A stretch of DNA of 64,000 nucleotides from CADEDH01 sp039029735 (GCA_039029735.1 JBCCFL010000003.1:124001-188000), one strand, 5' to 3'; shown: positions 26,825 through 36,031, numbered from the stretch's first letter. The notes: a model not told the origin generated them from the sequence alone. Numbers and translations: made by a program.

Positions 26825-29800
26825 GTGTCACTCGCGGAATTCAAGCTCGAGGATCGGTTCGGACTCGATCAGGGCGACGTCGCCATGTCCGGCGTTCAGG
26901 CCCTGTTGCGCGTGCTGCTCGATCAGATGCGGGCCGACAAGCGGGACGGTCTGACCAACGCCGCCATGGTGAGTGGGTACCGGGGATCGCCCCTGGGCGG
27001 CGTCGACAGCCTGATGCTGGCCAACAAGAGCGAGCTGGAGTCGAACAACATCACGTTCCTCCCCGGCCTCAACGAGGATCTCGGCGCCACCGCCGTGTGG
27101 GGCTCGCAGCTCGCGAACGCCAACTTCGAGGGGCGCTACGACGGTGTGTTGGGCATGTGGTACGGCAAGGCCCCCGGCGTCGACCGCTCTGGCGATGCGC
27201 TCCGCCACGCCAACGTGAGCGGTGTCGACCCCAACGGCGGTGTGCTGCTCGTGGCCGGTGACGACCCGGCGTCCAAGTCCTCGACGCTGAGCGCCGGGTC
27301 GGAGTTCATGTTGCTCCACGTGGAGAGCCCGATCCTCTATCCCGGCTCGGTGCAGGAGGTGGCCGACTACGGCCGCTGGGGCTACCTGCTGTCGCGGTAC
27401 TCGGGGTTGTGGTCAGCGCTGAAGATCGTGACCAACGTGGCCGACGGCTACTCCACGATCAAGGTCGGCCCCGGCCGGGTGCAGGCCACCCGGCCCGACG
27501 AGTGGATCTGGAACGACAAGCCGTGGGCCCACACCCAGACCGACCGGCTCGTCGGCCCGATTGCGGTGGCCATGGAGCGCGAGGTCTACGAGGGGCGCCT
27601 CGAAGCCGTGAACCGCTTCGTGCACGCGAACAACCTGAACCGCTCCACCGTGGCCACCAGCGACGCCAAGGTCGGCTTCGTCGCAGCAGGCAAGACCTAC
27701 TACGACCTGCGGGCTGCACTCGATCGGATGGGCTTCGACGACGCCGAACTCGAACGGCGCGGCATCCGGGTGTTCAAGCCAGCCGTGATCTGGCCGCTCG
27801 ATCCCCAGAGCATCCGGTCGTTCGCCGATGGTCTCGAGACCGTTGTGGTGGTGGAGGAGAAGCGGGCGTTCGTCGAGATGTTCGCCCGCGAAGCCCTCTA
27901 CGGCATGGCGAACGCCCCGGCCATGCTCGGAAAGCGCCACGCCGACGGGTCGCTGTGGTTCCCCGGCCACGGCGAGATGGACGTGGACATGATCGCCAAG
28001 CTGCTCCGCCCGTTCCTGGTGGACCGGTTCGGGGCCGACGCCGTTGGCCCCGCCGTCGTGGAGAAGCTCCGGATTCCCGTCACCGCCGCATCGGCGTCGA
28101 AGGCGGGGGCGTCGGCCAACCGTACGCCGGGTTTCTGCTCGGGATGTCCCCACAACACCTCCACCTGGATCCCCGAGGGGTCCGAGGCCGGCGGCGGCAT
28201 CGGCTGCCATGGCATGGCCTCGCTCACCCCGACCCGTAACACCAAGGGCACCACCCAGATGGGCGGCGAGGGTGTGCAGTGGGTGGGCGCGGCCCCGTTC
28301 GTCACGATGGAACACCGCTTCCAGAACATCGGCGACGGCACCTACCACCATTCCGGCAGCCTGGCGCTGCGTCAGGCAGTGGCCGCTGGCACGAACATCA
28401 CCTACAAGATCCTCTACAACGGCGCCGTGGCCATGACCGGTGGCCAGGACGTCGACGGGCAGATGGCCGTGCCGGAACTCACCCGGTCGATCCATGCCGA
28501 GGGCGTGGCGAAGGTGATGGTGGTGACCGACGACCCGGAGAAGTATCCGGCGTCCGCCGACTTCGCCCCCGGGGTGGAGGTGTGGCACCGCTCACGCCTC
28601 GACGAGGCGCAGCGCCTCCTCCGCGACACCCCGGGTTGCACAGTGCTGATCTACGACCAGGCCTGCGCCGCCGAACTGCGCCGTGACCGCAAGCGGGGCA
28701 AGGCGGTCGACCCTGCGATGCGCGTGCTCATCAACGAGGCGGTCTGCGAAGGCTGCGGCGACTGCGGTGAGAAATCGAGCTGCCTGTCGGTGATGCCTGT
28801 CGAGACCGAGTTCGGCCGCAAAACGCAGATCCACCAGTCGTCGTGCAACAAGGACTACTCCTGCCTGGAGGGCGACTGCCCGGCGTTCGTCGAGATCATC
28901 CCCGATCCGAACCACACCACGAAGAAGGCGGCCATCCCGTTCGACGCGATCTCGGCCGGCGAGCTGCCCGAGCCGAACCGGATCGACGAGGGCGACGTGC
29001 TCATGATGGGCATCGGTGGCACCGGCGTGGTGACTGTGAACCAGCTGCTCGCCACTGCCGCGCTGCTCGACGGCAAGCAGGCCGACGGTCTCGACCAGAC
29101 CGGGCTCTCCCAGAAGGGCGGCTCGGTGGTGTCGAACCTCAAGATCCGCCGGATGACCGACGACGGTTCGGCTGGCCTGGCCAACAAGGTGTCCTCCGGT
29201 GAGGCCGACGCCTATCTGGTGTTCGACGTGCTTACCGGCACCGCCGACCTGAACCTCGCCAAGACCGATCCCGACCGCACGGTGGCCGTGGTGTCGTCGT
29301 CCAAGGTGCCCACCTCGTCGATGGTTCGCGACACCAAGGCTGGCTTCCCCGAGTGGGATGCACTGAAGGCCAAGATCGAGGCCAGCACCCTGGCCGACAA
29401 GAACGTGTACTTCGACGCCGGCACCGTGTCGGACAACTTGTTCCGCTCCCACATGCCGGCCAACGTGATCGTGCTCGGTGCCGCCTACCAGCAGGGTGTG
29501 ATCCCGATCTCGGGTGACGCCATCGAGCGAGCGATCGAGCTGAACGGTGTGTCGGTCGACTCCAACATCCAGGCGTTCCGCATCGGTCGCAAGATCGCAG
29601 TCGACCCGGCGTGGTTGGAGGGCATGAAGCTGACTCGGCCGGGCTCGGTCAAGCGGGCCCGCAAGACCCGCCGCTCCAAGAAGGCCGAGAAGATCATCGC
29701 CACCGTCACCTCACCATCGCCTGAGCTGCAGCGATTGCTGGAGATCCGGGTGCCGGACCTGATCGACTACCAGGACGCCGCATACGCCGAGCACTACGCC

Positions 29801-30331
29801 GCCACGGTGGCCGAGGTGGCCACAGCCGAGGCCGCCGCAGGGAGTGACACTCGGCTGTCGGAGGCCGTGGCTCGCTACCTCTACAAGCTCATGGCCTACA
29901 AGGACGAGTACGAGGTGGCCCGGCTCCACCGGTCGGCCGCATTCAAGGAGGCGATCGCTGAGCAGTTCGGCCCGAACGCGAAGGTGACCTACAAGCTCCA
30001 CCCGCCGACGATGCGGCGGATGGGCTATGACTCGAAGATCGGGCTCGGCCGCAGCGGCGAGGCCGCCTTCGCCGCCCTGGCACGGCTGAAGGGGGTGCGG
30101 GGCGGATCGCTCGACGTGTTCGGTCGCACTGGCCATCGCAAGCTCGAGCGCGACCTGATCGAGGAGTACGAGGGCATGATCCGCCAGGTCCTGAGTGGCC
30201 TCGGCCCCGACACCTACGAACGAGCCGTCGAGGTGGCGGAGCTGCCCGACGTGATCCGCGGCTACGAGAGCATCAAGGAAGCCAACGTGGAGGAGTTCCG
30301 GGCCCGGGCTCGGGCTCTGCTCGGCGAGTGA
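26825..30331 (+). CDS. indolepyruvate:ferredoxin oxidoreductase family protein (fused subunits)
   Basis: 1168 aa from GTG 26825, behind GGAAGGGGAG. Single-chain 2-oxoacid:ferredoxin oxidoreductases convert aryl- or branched 2-oxoacids plus CoA to acyl-CoA, CO2 and reduced ferredoxin. Domain order: pyrimidine-binding alpha-like part (about 1-400), TPP-binding part with CSGCPHNTST near 438 and GDGTYHHSG, Fe-S cysteines in CEGCGDCGEKSSC near 641-653 and SCNKDYSCLEGDC, then the gamma-like domain from MMGIGGTGVVTVNQLL near 730, and a C-terminal domain (about 980-1168). It stands alone on the plus strand, ended by the hairpin at 30338-30373, and is divergent from the RraA/RidA pair. Confidence 0.92.
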   Translation: MSLAEFKLEDRFGLDQGDVAMSGVQALLRVLLDQMRADKRDGLTNAAMVSGYRGSPLGGVDSLMLANKSELESNNITFLPGLNEDLGATAVWGSQLANANFEGRYDGVLGMWYGKAPGVDRSGDALRHANVSGVDPNGGVLLVAGDDPASKSSTLSAGSEFMLLHVESPILYPGSVQEVADYGRWGYLLSRYSGLWSALKIVTNVADGYSTIKVGPGRVQATRPDEWIWNDKPWAHTQTDRLVGPIAVAMEREVYEGRLEAVNRFVHANNLNRSTVATSDAKVGFVAAGKTYYDLRAALDRMGFDDAELERRGIRVFKPAVIWPLDPQSIRSFADGLETVVVVEEKRAFVEMFAREALYGMANAPAMLGKRHADGSLWFPGHGEMDVDMIAKLLRPFLVDRFGADAVGPAVVEKLRIPVTAASASKAGASANRTPGFCSGCPHNTSTWIPEGSEAGGGIGCHGMASLTPTRNTKGTTQMGGEGVQWVGAAPFVTMEHRFQNIGDGTYHHSGSLALRQAVAAGTNITYKILYNGAVAMTGGQDVDGQMAVPELTRSIHAEGVAKVMVVTDDPEKYPASADFAPGVEVWHRSRLDEAQRLLRDTPGCTVLIYDQACAAELRRDRKRGKAVDPAMRVLINEAVCEGCGDCGEKSSCLSVMPVETEFGRKTQIHQSSCNKDYSCLEGDCPAFVEIIPDPNHTTKKAAIPFDAISAGELPEPNRIDEGDVLMMGIGGTGVVTVNQLLATAALLDGKQADGLDQTGLSQKGGSVVSNLKIRRMTDDGSAGLANKVSSGEADAYLVFDVLTGTADLNLAKTDPDRTVAVVSSSKVPTSSMVRDTKAGFPEWDALKAKIEASTLADKNVYFDAGTVSDNLFRSHMPANVIVLGAAYQQGVIPISGDAIERAIELNGVSVDSNIQAFRIGRKIAVDPAWLEGMKLTRPGSVKRARKTRRSKKAEKIIATVTSPSPELQRLLEIRVPDLIDYQDAAYAEHYAATVAEVATAEAAAGSDTRLSEAVARYLYKLMAYKDEYEVARLHRSAAFKEAIAEQFGPNAKVTYKLHPPTMRRMGYDSKIGLGRSGEAAFAALARLKGVRGGSLDVFGRTGHRKLERDLIEEYEGMIRQVLSGLGPDTYERAVEVAELPDVIRGYESIKEANVEEFRARARALLGE

Positions 30332-30337
30332 CGCTCA

Positions 30338-30373
30338 CATCGGGGTGGAGTTCGAGAGAACCCCACCCCGATG
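30338..30373 (+). terminator. strong hairpin terminator after the ferredoxin oxidoreductase gene
   Basis: CATCGGGGTGG at 30338-30348 pairs perfectly with CCACCCCGATG at 30363-30373. Inside, GTTC and GAAC add four pairs closing a GAGA tetraloop (GNRA type) after one A/C mismatch. It starts 7 nt after the stop codon. As a palindrome it can also stop the convergent minus-strand gene ending at 30426. Confidence 0.7.
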
Positions 30374-30425
30374 AGCCGGCTCGCCCCAACCGGGAGCGGT
30401 CAGCGACGCTGCTTCGTGCGCAGCG

Positions 30426-30824
30426 TCAGTTGAGACACGCAGGATCAGCGTGGCGCTGATCGGGTGTCCATCGATCGAACCCCAAGGCGGTCGGCCGCTC
30501 CCACCGACGGCCGACCACAAGGGAGCCTCGGTGCCGGGCCAGCAGAAGCAGGTCCGATCGGAGGTCGTGATCGCGTTCGACGGCGCTGATCATCAACAAC
30601 GCCAGTGCGGCGGCACTTCGTTCGTCCAGCCGGTCGCAGTGTGGGCGAATCGCATCGGCCACGCGAATTCCGGCCCGTCGCACTTGCGCTCGATCCACTG
30701 CTTCCAGGCGTGCGGTTTCGACACCGGAGAGACCGACGAGGCCCTCCAGTGCGACGAACCGCGCCACCGTTCGCGCCGCGGTTGCCACCACGCGCGCGCC
30801 ATCGTCCCTCCTGCCCCGGTGCAC
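30426..30824 (-). CDS. hypothetical protein, alpha-helical, alanine/arginine-rich
   Basis: 132 aa from GTG 30824, with AGGAAG about 12 nt upstream. Codon third positions are mostly G or C along the whole frame, unlike the overlapping frames, which supports coding. The middle is helical and charged (VARFVALEGLVGLSGVETAR, ADAIRPHCDRLDERSAAALA), with a Trp-containing tail. No signal peptide or membrane helix. Not a family I recognise. It is convergent with the ferredoxin oxidoreductase gene and divergent from the TetR-like gene at 31126. An open extension upstream of 30824 looks non-coding. Confidence 0.5.
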   Translation of the reverse strand: MHRGRRDDGARVVATAARTVARFVALEGLVGLSGVETARLEAVDRAQVRRAGIRVADAIRPHCDRLDERSAAALALLMISAVERDHDLRSDLLLLARHRGSLVVGRRWERPTALGFDRWTPDQRHADPACLN

Positions 30825-31125
30825 CAACCCTGCTTCCTGGTCGCGGCACGCTCGTGTGCGGTACCGTAGAAAAACTATGTTGGAAGCCTGGTCGGCTCTG
30901 CATCGGGTGTCAAGACCGATTCGGTGAGCCGGATCGGCGCTCGTGTCGCAGCAGGGCTCCACTGCGCTAACGTCGAGTCGCTCGCAGCGCGTCCAAAGGG
31001 CAACGGGGGGACGGTGCGGGTGGGGCGACCACAACACCATCTGGCGTACCTCACGAGGAATGTCGAGCGACGATGACGAGAATCCGCTCCTGCCCGCGCG
31101 GGACGGGGGGCAACAAGGGGGGACG
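30825..31125. other. 301-nt intergenic region with a possible leader peptide and duplicated start region
   Basis: No full gene is seen. A sequence containing a G-rich ribosome-binding tract and a GTG start occurs twice: GGCAACGGGGGGACGGTG at 30999-31016 and the same with two extra A bases at 31109-31128, the second copy forming the start of the TetR-like gene. The first copy opens a 20-codon frame (31014-31076). The remainder is presumably promoter DNA for the divergent genes at 30824 and 31126. Confidence 0.5.
31014..31076 (+). CDS. possible 20-aa leader peptide upstream of the TetR-like gene
   Basis: GTG at 31014 behind GGGGGGAC opens a 20-codon frame ending in TGA at 31074-31076. It encodes a basic peptide (five Arg, two His) and lies 49 nt before the regulator start, in a duplicated ribosome-binding context. 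It could be a chance frame. The only support is the repeated start region and the position. Confidence 0.2.
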   Translation: MRVGRPQHHLAYLTRNVERR

Positions 31126-31827
31126 GTGAACAGCCGTGCGGTTCCCCCTGCCCGGTCACGGCAGTCGCGCGAGGACACACGAGTGCGCCTGTTGCGAGCC
31201 GCCCGGCGCGTGATCCTGGAACAGGGTCGCGACAACCCGGTGGGTGTTCGCCTGAGCGAAGTGGTGCGTTCCGAGGGGCTCACCACAGGCGCGGCCTACC
31301 AGATCTGGCGCTCGCAGGAGGAGTTCCACGCCGACGTGGCCCTTCACATCGCCGAGGAGTTCGACTGGGCCGGTCCGCAGGCGATCATGGAGCACCTCGG
31401 GGAACTCCTCGACGCTGATGCCACCATCGAAGAGGCGGTTCGATCGGCCGGGAACCTCTACATCGAAACCTTCATCAGGAACGACGAGTACTACACGGTG
31501 TTGCAGCTCTACGCCGTTCACAACCCGACCGAGGAGCTCCTGGCGGCCCTGCAGCGAGGGTACGACGTGGTTCACACAGGTTTTGCCGTGTTGTTCGAGG
31601 GCGTGCTCGGTATCTACGGGCGGCGGATTCGCGACCCGTTCACGATCGACGACGTGGCCGTGATCATCACCGCCTTGACCGAGGGCATCGCGCTCCGAGC
31701 CAAGGTGCAGCCAGACGTGGTGCGCACCGACCTCGACCTCGCCGTCGGGCAGGGCCCGTGGCACGTGTACAGCGCCACGCTCGCTGCCCTCACGTCGCAG
31801 CTCACCGAGCCGATACCGGCTGCCTGA
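31126..31827 (+). CDS. TetR-like transcriptional regulator
   Basis: 233 aa from GTG 31126, directly behind AAGGGGGGAC; ATG 31060 in the same frame is an alternative with a poorer site. Residues about 17-70 resemble a TetR helix-turn-helix (TRVRLLRAARRVILEQG, then LSEVVRSEGLTTGAAYQIWR), somewhat diverged from the canonical YxHF ending. The C-terminal part is a helical ligand-binding domain. Target genes are not obvious; the adjacent two-component system is on the same strand 82 nt downstream. Confidence 0.8.
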   Translation: MNSRAVPPARSRQSREDTRVRLLRAARRVILEQGRDNPVGVRLSEVVRSEGLTTGAAYQIWRSQEEFHADVALHIAEEFDWAGPQAIMEHLGELLDADATIEEAVRSAGNLYIETFIRNDEYYTVLQLYAVHNPTEELLAALQRGYDVVHTGFAVLFEGVLGIYGRRIRDPFTIDDVAVIITALTEGIALRAKVQPDVVRTDLDLAVGQGPWHVYSATLAALTSQLTEPIPAA

Positions 31828-31909
31828 GCGGCGCTGCGGGGCCAGCACAGGGCGGCTCGGCTGCCCGTTCTCATCACGCTCTCACATCGAGTTGCCGATA
31901 CTGACCCTC

Positions 31910-32587
31910 GTGCGAGTGCTGCTGGTCGAAGACAATGCGCCGATCGCCGACGCCGTGAGTCGTGGCCTCCAGGCCGAGGGCTTCGCAGTGGACGTCAGCG
32001 AGGACGGGCACGACGGGCTGTGGCGCGCCCGCGAGTTTCCCTATGACGTGCTCGTGCTCGACATCATGCTGCCCGGCGTGAACGGCTACGAGATCTGTCG
32101 CACGTTGCGGGCCGAAGGACACACGACGCCGGTATTGATGCTGACGGCCAAGAGCGGGGAGTACGACATTGCCGAGGGGCTCGATCTCGGGGCTGACGAC
32201 TACCTCACGAAGCCGTTCAGCTTTGTGGTGCTCATCGCCCGCGTGCGTGCGCTGGCACGGCGTGGCAACCCCGCACCAGGTCAGGAGCGGATCGAGGTGG
32301 GGCGTCTCGCCGTCGACACCGCAACCCGCCGCTGCTACCTCGACTGCGAGCCGGTGGCGCTGACCGCTCGCGAGTACGAACTGTTGGAGGTGCTCGCCCG
32401 GCGTCTCGATCGGCCCCTCACCCGCCGTGAGCTGATCGACCACGTGTGGGGTGCTGATCGGGACCCGAGCTCGAACGTGGTCGATGTGTACATCGGCTAT
32501 CTCCGCAAGAAGCTCGCCGCGGAGGGCATCGGGGCACCCCAGATCGAGACCGTGCGCGGCCTCGGCTACCGCCTGGTGGCCCGGTGA
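31910..32587 (+). CDS. two-component response regulator, OmpR/PhoB family
   Basis: 225 aa from GTG 31910; TTG 31892 also lies in frame. Receiver domain 1-115 with the acidic pair in LLVEDN, phospho-acceptor Asp51 in LVLDIMLPG, threonine in MLTAKSG and lysine in DDYLTKPF. The C-terminal winged helix has the OmpR order LTAREYELLEVLARR, RRELIDHVWG, VVDVYIGYLRKKL and VRGLGYRL. It overlaps the sensor kinase gene by 4 nt (GTGA). It probably regulates its own operon; other targets unknown. Confidence 0.93.
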   Translation: MRVLLVEDNAPIADAVSRGLQAEGFAVDVSEDGHDGLWRAREFPYDVLVLDIMLPGVNGYEICRTLRAEGHTTPVLMLTAKSGEYDIAEGLDLGADDYLTKPFSFVVLIARVRALARRGNPAPGQERIEVGRLAVDTATRRCYLDCEPVALTAREYELLEVLARRLDRPLTRRELIDHVWGADRDPSSNVVDVYIGYLRKKLAAEGIGAPQIETVRGLGYRLVAR

Positions 32588-34104
32588 CCACGGCGCTCGG
32601 CCTCAGGACGAGGCTCACTGCGTTCGTCTCGCTGGCGTTCGCCGTCACGATCTCGGCCATCGCCCTGGCCGCCGCCAACCAGATGGAGGCGGATCTGGTG
32701 GACGGCACCAGGTCAGGAGCTGAGAACGTGCTCGCGGCATATCTCACCACGCTCAACGGCGGAGTGGCCTCGGTCGGGGTCGTCGACGAGTCGACGAGCA
32801 CGTCGTTCTTCTACCGCGACGACGCCGGCAATGCGATCTCCGAGCGCGACTACGTCGAGCTGTTGAGTGGGGCGTTCGAAGCCGAACTCGATGCGATCTT
32901 CGCCCAGGACCGGGCCGGTACGGTCGACGTGTTCCAGGCCGGCACGTTCGCGGTTGGTCCGATCGATCCGTCGACCGAGGGCCTGGTGGGCGATCCACTC
33001 GACGCGTTCGTGACGGTGGTCGACCCCGAGACGGGCGAGCTGCTCGACAGCAGCGGCGATCCGCTGCTGGTGTCAACCGTGCCGACCCCGACCGGCGACC
33101 CCCAATCGGTGGATCTCGGTGACGCTGCGGTGGGAATGGCCCAGGAGCTCGCCCTGCCCGACGGCAGCGTGGTGACGGTGGGGGTCTCCACTCCGCTCAC
33201 ACCGGTCACGGCCGGCGTCGATGCCCTGCGTCGGCTCCTGGCGGTCGCGGTGCCGGTACTCACCGTCGTGGTGGGGGCCATCACCTGGTTGGCGGCCACC
33301 CGGGCTCTGCGGCCAGTGCACCGAATCTCAGCCGAGGCACGGGCGATCTCCGGATCGAACCTGGATCGGCGCCTTCCCGTGCCGCCGGCCGACGATGCCA
33401 TCGCCGAGTTGTCGGTCACGGTCAACGAGATGCTGGGGCGCCTGGAGCGGTCGGCCCGGCGCCAGCAACAGCTGGTGTCGGACGCCTCTCACGAGCTGCG
33501 GAGCCCTGTGACGGCCAGCCGAGCCCAACTCGAGGTAGCCCTGGCCACTCCCAACACGGTCGACTGGACAACGACCGCTGAGGTCGTTCTGGCCGAACAG
33601 GAGCAGCTCGGCACCTTGATCGACGATCTGCTTGCCCTGTCCCGCATACGCGAAGCCGGCGCCAATCCGTCTACGCCGCTGGAACTCCGACCGTTGGTTG
33701 TCGAGGAGGTCGATCGGCCGCGGGAGACGCCGGTCGAGATCATGATCGCGGACGAGGTGGCGGTCGGTGCTGAGCGGCTGGTGGTGTCGCGCGCGATCCG
33801 GAACCTCGTCGACAACGCGGCCCGCCACGCCGACGTCATGGTGCAGGTCCGACTCCGGGTGGAGGGAGAACGTGCGGTGGTGACCGTGGACGACGACGGC
33901 TGCGGCGTGCCAATCGACCAGCGCGACATGATCTTCGAACGCTTCACCCGTTTGGACGACGCCAGGACACGTACTGCTGGTGGCACGGGCCTCGGGCTTG
34001 CGATCGTGAAGGAAGGCGTGGAAGCCGCTGGGGGGTCGGTGGCGTGCGCCGACAGCCCGTTGGGAGGCGCCCGCTTCGAGGTCTCGCTGCCCCGGTTGCG
34101 CTGA
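32584..34104 (+). CDS. sensor histidine kinase
   Basis: 506 aa from GTG 32584, coupled to the response regulator. One membrane helix near 13-32, an extracytoplasmic sensor region of about 185 residues, a second helix near 214-237, a HAMP linker (about 238-290), then HisKA with the phospho-acceptor His303 in SDASHELRSP. The ATPase part shows an N box NLVDNAARHA, G1 VDDDGCGVP, an F-box FERFTR and G2 GGTGLGLAIV. The sensor region is acidic and rich in Asp/Thr without a recognised domain, so the signal is unknown. Confidence 0.93.
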   Translation: MTTALGLRTRLTAFVSLAFAVTISAIALAAANQMEADLVDGTRSGAENVLAAYLTTLNGGVASVGVVDESTSTSFFYRDDAGNAISERDYVELLSGAFEAELDAIFAQDRAGTVDVFQAGTFAVGPIDPSTEGLVGDPLDAFVTVVDPETGELLDSSGDPLLVSTVPTPTGDPQSVDLGDAAVGMAQELALPDGSVVTVGVSTPLTPVTAGVDALRRLLAVAVPVLTVVVGAITWLAATRALRPVHRISAEARAISGSNLDRRLPVPPADDAIAELSVTVNEMLGRLERSARRQQQLVSDASHELRSPVTASRAQLEVALATPNTVDWTTTAEVVLAEQEQLGTLIDDLLALSRIREAGANPSTPLELRPLVVEEVDRPRETPVEIMIADEVAVGAERLVVSRAIRNLVDNAARHADVMVQVRLRVEGERAVVTVDDDGCGVPIDQRDMIFERFTRLDDARTRTAGGTGLGLAIVKEGVEAAGGSVACADSPLGGARFEVSLPRLR

Positions 34105-34117
34105 TCGGGCGAGAACG

Positions 34118-34768
34118 TCAGTCCTTGTCGGCGGCGTAGGTGATGACGCGCTCCATCACCGCATCACCCGCCTTGTCGACGCTGCCAGCGTCGAAGGGAG
34201 GCTGCGGGTCGTACTCCACCATCAGCTGCATCGCCTTCGCTGCGTCGGCATCGAACAGCAGCTCGGAGAGCCGTAGGGCCATGTCGATGCCCGACGACAC
34301 CCCCGCCGCAGTGATGATGCGTTGGTTGAGGTGCTCCACCACGCGCGCACCAGTTGGGGTGGCACCCCATTTGGTGAGCGTGTCGTACGCCGACCAGTGG
34401 CTGGTCGCCGTGAGCCCCTCGAGCAGCCCGGCCCTGGCCAGGACATGGGAGCCAGTGCACACCGACGTGGTGTAGCGGGTGGTCGGGTGTACGGCTGAGA
34501 CCCAGGCCACGAGCGGATGGTCGTCGCCGTCGACCACGGCCCTCGTGCCGACGCCGCCCGGCACGATCACCACATCGGGCGTGGGGACCTCGTCGTAGGT
34601 GGCGTCGGCGGTGAGGCCGAGGAAGCCGTTCTCGGTACGGAACTCGCCGGTGCGCTCGGCCACGAAGACAACCGACGCTTCTGGAAGGCGCTGCATCACC
34701 TCGTAGGGCCCGATGCCATCGAGGGCCGTGAGGCGGTCGAAGAGAGGAATGGCGATCTGCAGGGCCAT
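34118..34768 (-). CDS. DJ-1/PfpI family protein, isonitrile hydratase-like
   Basis: 216 aa from ATG 34768. Class I amidotransferase-like fold with Cys104 in the nucleophile elbow SVCTGSHVLA, followed by Thr105, and Asp17 in LTALDGIGPYEV. The Asp/Cys/Thr set matches that described for Pseudomonas isonitrile hydratase (InhA), which converts isonitriles to N-formamides, and differs from DJ-1 proper, which has a glutamate. Other proteins with this set are uncharacterised, so the activity is a guess from the residues. Single gene, convergent with the sensor kinase. Confidence 0.82.
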   Translation of the reverse strand: MALQIAIPLFDRLTALDGIGPYEVMQRLPEASVVFVAERTGEFRTENGFLGLTADATYDEVPTPDVVIVPGGVGTRAVVDGDDHPLVAWVSAVHPTTRYTTSVCTGSHVLARAGLLEGLTATSHWSAYDTLTKWGATPTGARVVEHLNQRIITAAGVSSGIDMALRLSELLFDADAAKAMQLMVEYDPQPPFDAGSVDKAGDAVMERVITYAADKD

Positions 34769-34819
34769 CGGGCTGCTCCGGGCGTGTGAGGGGATTCGGG
34801 CACTGCCACACTAGGCCCG

Positions 34820-35554
34820 ATGCTGGTTCCACTCGCAGCCCGGATGTCCGCCGTGCGCCTCGCAGCGGTGCTGTTCGCCCCCCTGGTGGCCCTTGGCGGC
34901 TGTGCGACTGATGAGGCAACCGACGACGTCGATGACGGTACTGGGCCTGCGCCCGCCGCCGACGGCGCAGTGGTGGATCCCGACGTCGACATTGCGGCCA
35001 TCATCGAGGACGTGAACGACTACTGGGTGCAGGCCGACGAGGCCCTGGGCTTCGAGTTCGTGCCCGTCCCGCTCGATCGGATCACCACCGGTGATGACGG
35101 CGTGTTGTGCAATGGACGCGAGATTGACCCCGACGAGGTCGCTGGCAACGCATTCGTCGACCTCGGCTGTGAGGAGGGGCTGCTCATCGCCTACGACCCC
35201 GCGTACGTGACGTCGTCCGTCGCCACCGCCGAGATGACGTTCGCCCATGAGTGGGGCCACGTGATCCAGGCCCAGGCCGAGCAGCTCGACTTGAGCCTCG
35301 ACCCCGACGGGCTCCCGATCGACGGCGAGCTGCAGGCCGACTGCTTCGCTGGGGCCTGGGCGACCGAGCGGGCCGAGGCCGACCTGCTCTCCCTCCGGCG
35401 TGATGTGCGCTCGACCGGTGACGAGTCTGACGTCGACCTCGACGATCCCGATGCCCACGGCACGGCAGGCGAGCGCCTCGAGGCCTTCGAACTCGGCTTC
35501 GAGGGCGGCCCCCAGTCGTGCGTGCTGGAGCTGCCGGCCCTCCTGCCAGGCTGA
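34820..35554 (+). CDS. lipoprotein, YpfJ-like neutral zinc metallopeptidase homologue
   Basis: 244 aa from ATG 34820 (ATG 34844 also possible). A signal peptide ends in a lipobox, VALGGC, with Cys28 as the lipidation site, followed by an acidic linker. The mature domain has HEWGH at 143-147 and the downstream ELQADCFAGAW at 170-180, where Glu170 should be the third zinc ligand, as in the YpfJ/neutral zinc metallopeptidase family. It is expected on the outer face of the cytoplasmic membrane. Substrate unknown. Ends 7 nt from a convergent small gene. Confidence 0.87.
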   Translation: MLVPLAARMSAVRLAAVLFAPLVALGGCATDEATDDVDDGTGPAPAADGAVVDPDVDIAAIIEDVNDYWVQADEALGFEFVPVPLDRITTGDDGVLCNGREIDPDEVAGNAFVDLGCEEGLLIAYDPAYVTSSVATAEMTFAHEWGHVIQAQAEQLDLSLDPDGLPIDGELQADCFAGAWATERAEADLLSLRRDVRSTGDESDVDLDDPDAHGTAGERLEAFELGFEGGPQSCVLELPALLPG

Positions 35555-35560
35555 GCGACG

Positions 35561-35869
35561 TCAGCCCTCGGCGTCAGCCTCGGTGTCGGCCGCGATGGTG
35601 GTCACCGTCACGCCACCGTCGGCTCCGGTGGTCTCGGGTGCGATCCACACCCGGAGGCCCAGCGCCGCCAGCGCAACGAGAATCAAGCTGATCCCGACGA
35701 CGAGCAGCGGCAGATCCAGCCCCGGTCGATTCGGGTCGGGGTAGTACTCCACGGCGCGTCCTCGACGTTGCTCGCCGCGTTCATCGAACAGATCGCCGTA
35801 GTCGACGCCGCTCCGGGCTCGTGGGGTGTCGAACAGCGGGCGACGGCGAGCGTCGTCAGAGGAGTTCAT
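35561..35869 (-). CDS. small single-pass membrane protein
   Basis: 102 aa from ATG 35869. A charged N-terminal half containing YYPDPNRPG precedes one clear membrane helix (about 53-75, LPLLVVGISLILVALAALGL) and a short threonine/aspartate-rich tail. Orientation is probably N-in. No domain recognised. It is divergent from the propeller-like membrane protein gene at 36032 and convergent with the peptidase lipoprotein gene. Confidence 0.7.
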   Translation of the reverse strand: MNSSDDARRRPLFDTPRARSGVDYGDLFDERGEQRRGRAVEYYPDPNRPGLDLPLLVVGISLILVALAALGLRVWIAPETTGADGGVTVTTIAADTEADAEG

Positions 35870-36031
35870 GGGCGCGTACCTCCGGACCGCACGGCGGGGG
35901 GGGTGCGGCCTGCGCGTCCCGGGGGTTGACGGCGGGAACGAAGGGCCCGGGACTGTGAGTAATCGTAGTCGCGCGCAGCGCGCGAAGTGGTGGCAATGGG
36001 CTGCGTTGCCCGAGTGAACTACGATCGAGGT

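Noticed and set aside
26828..29452. Several long minus-strand frames under the ferredoxin oxidoreductase
   Set aside because: Fragmented and rich in His/Val/Gly, whereas the plus-strand frame contains TPP and Fe-S motifs over 1168 residues.
35898..35980. G-rich run and alternating CGCGCGCAGCGCGCG stretch upstream of the propeller-like gene
   Set aside because: Probably simple GC-rich promoter sequence; the palindromic CG stretch is low-complexity and has no clear regulator-site form.
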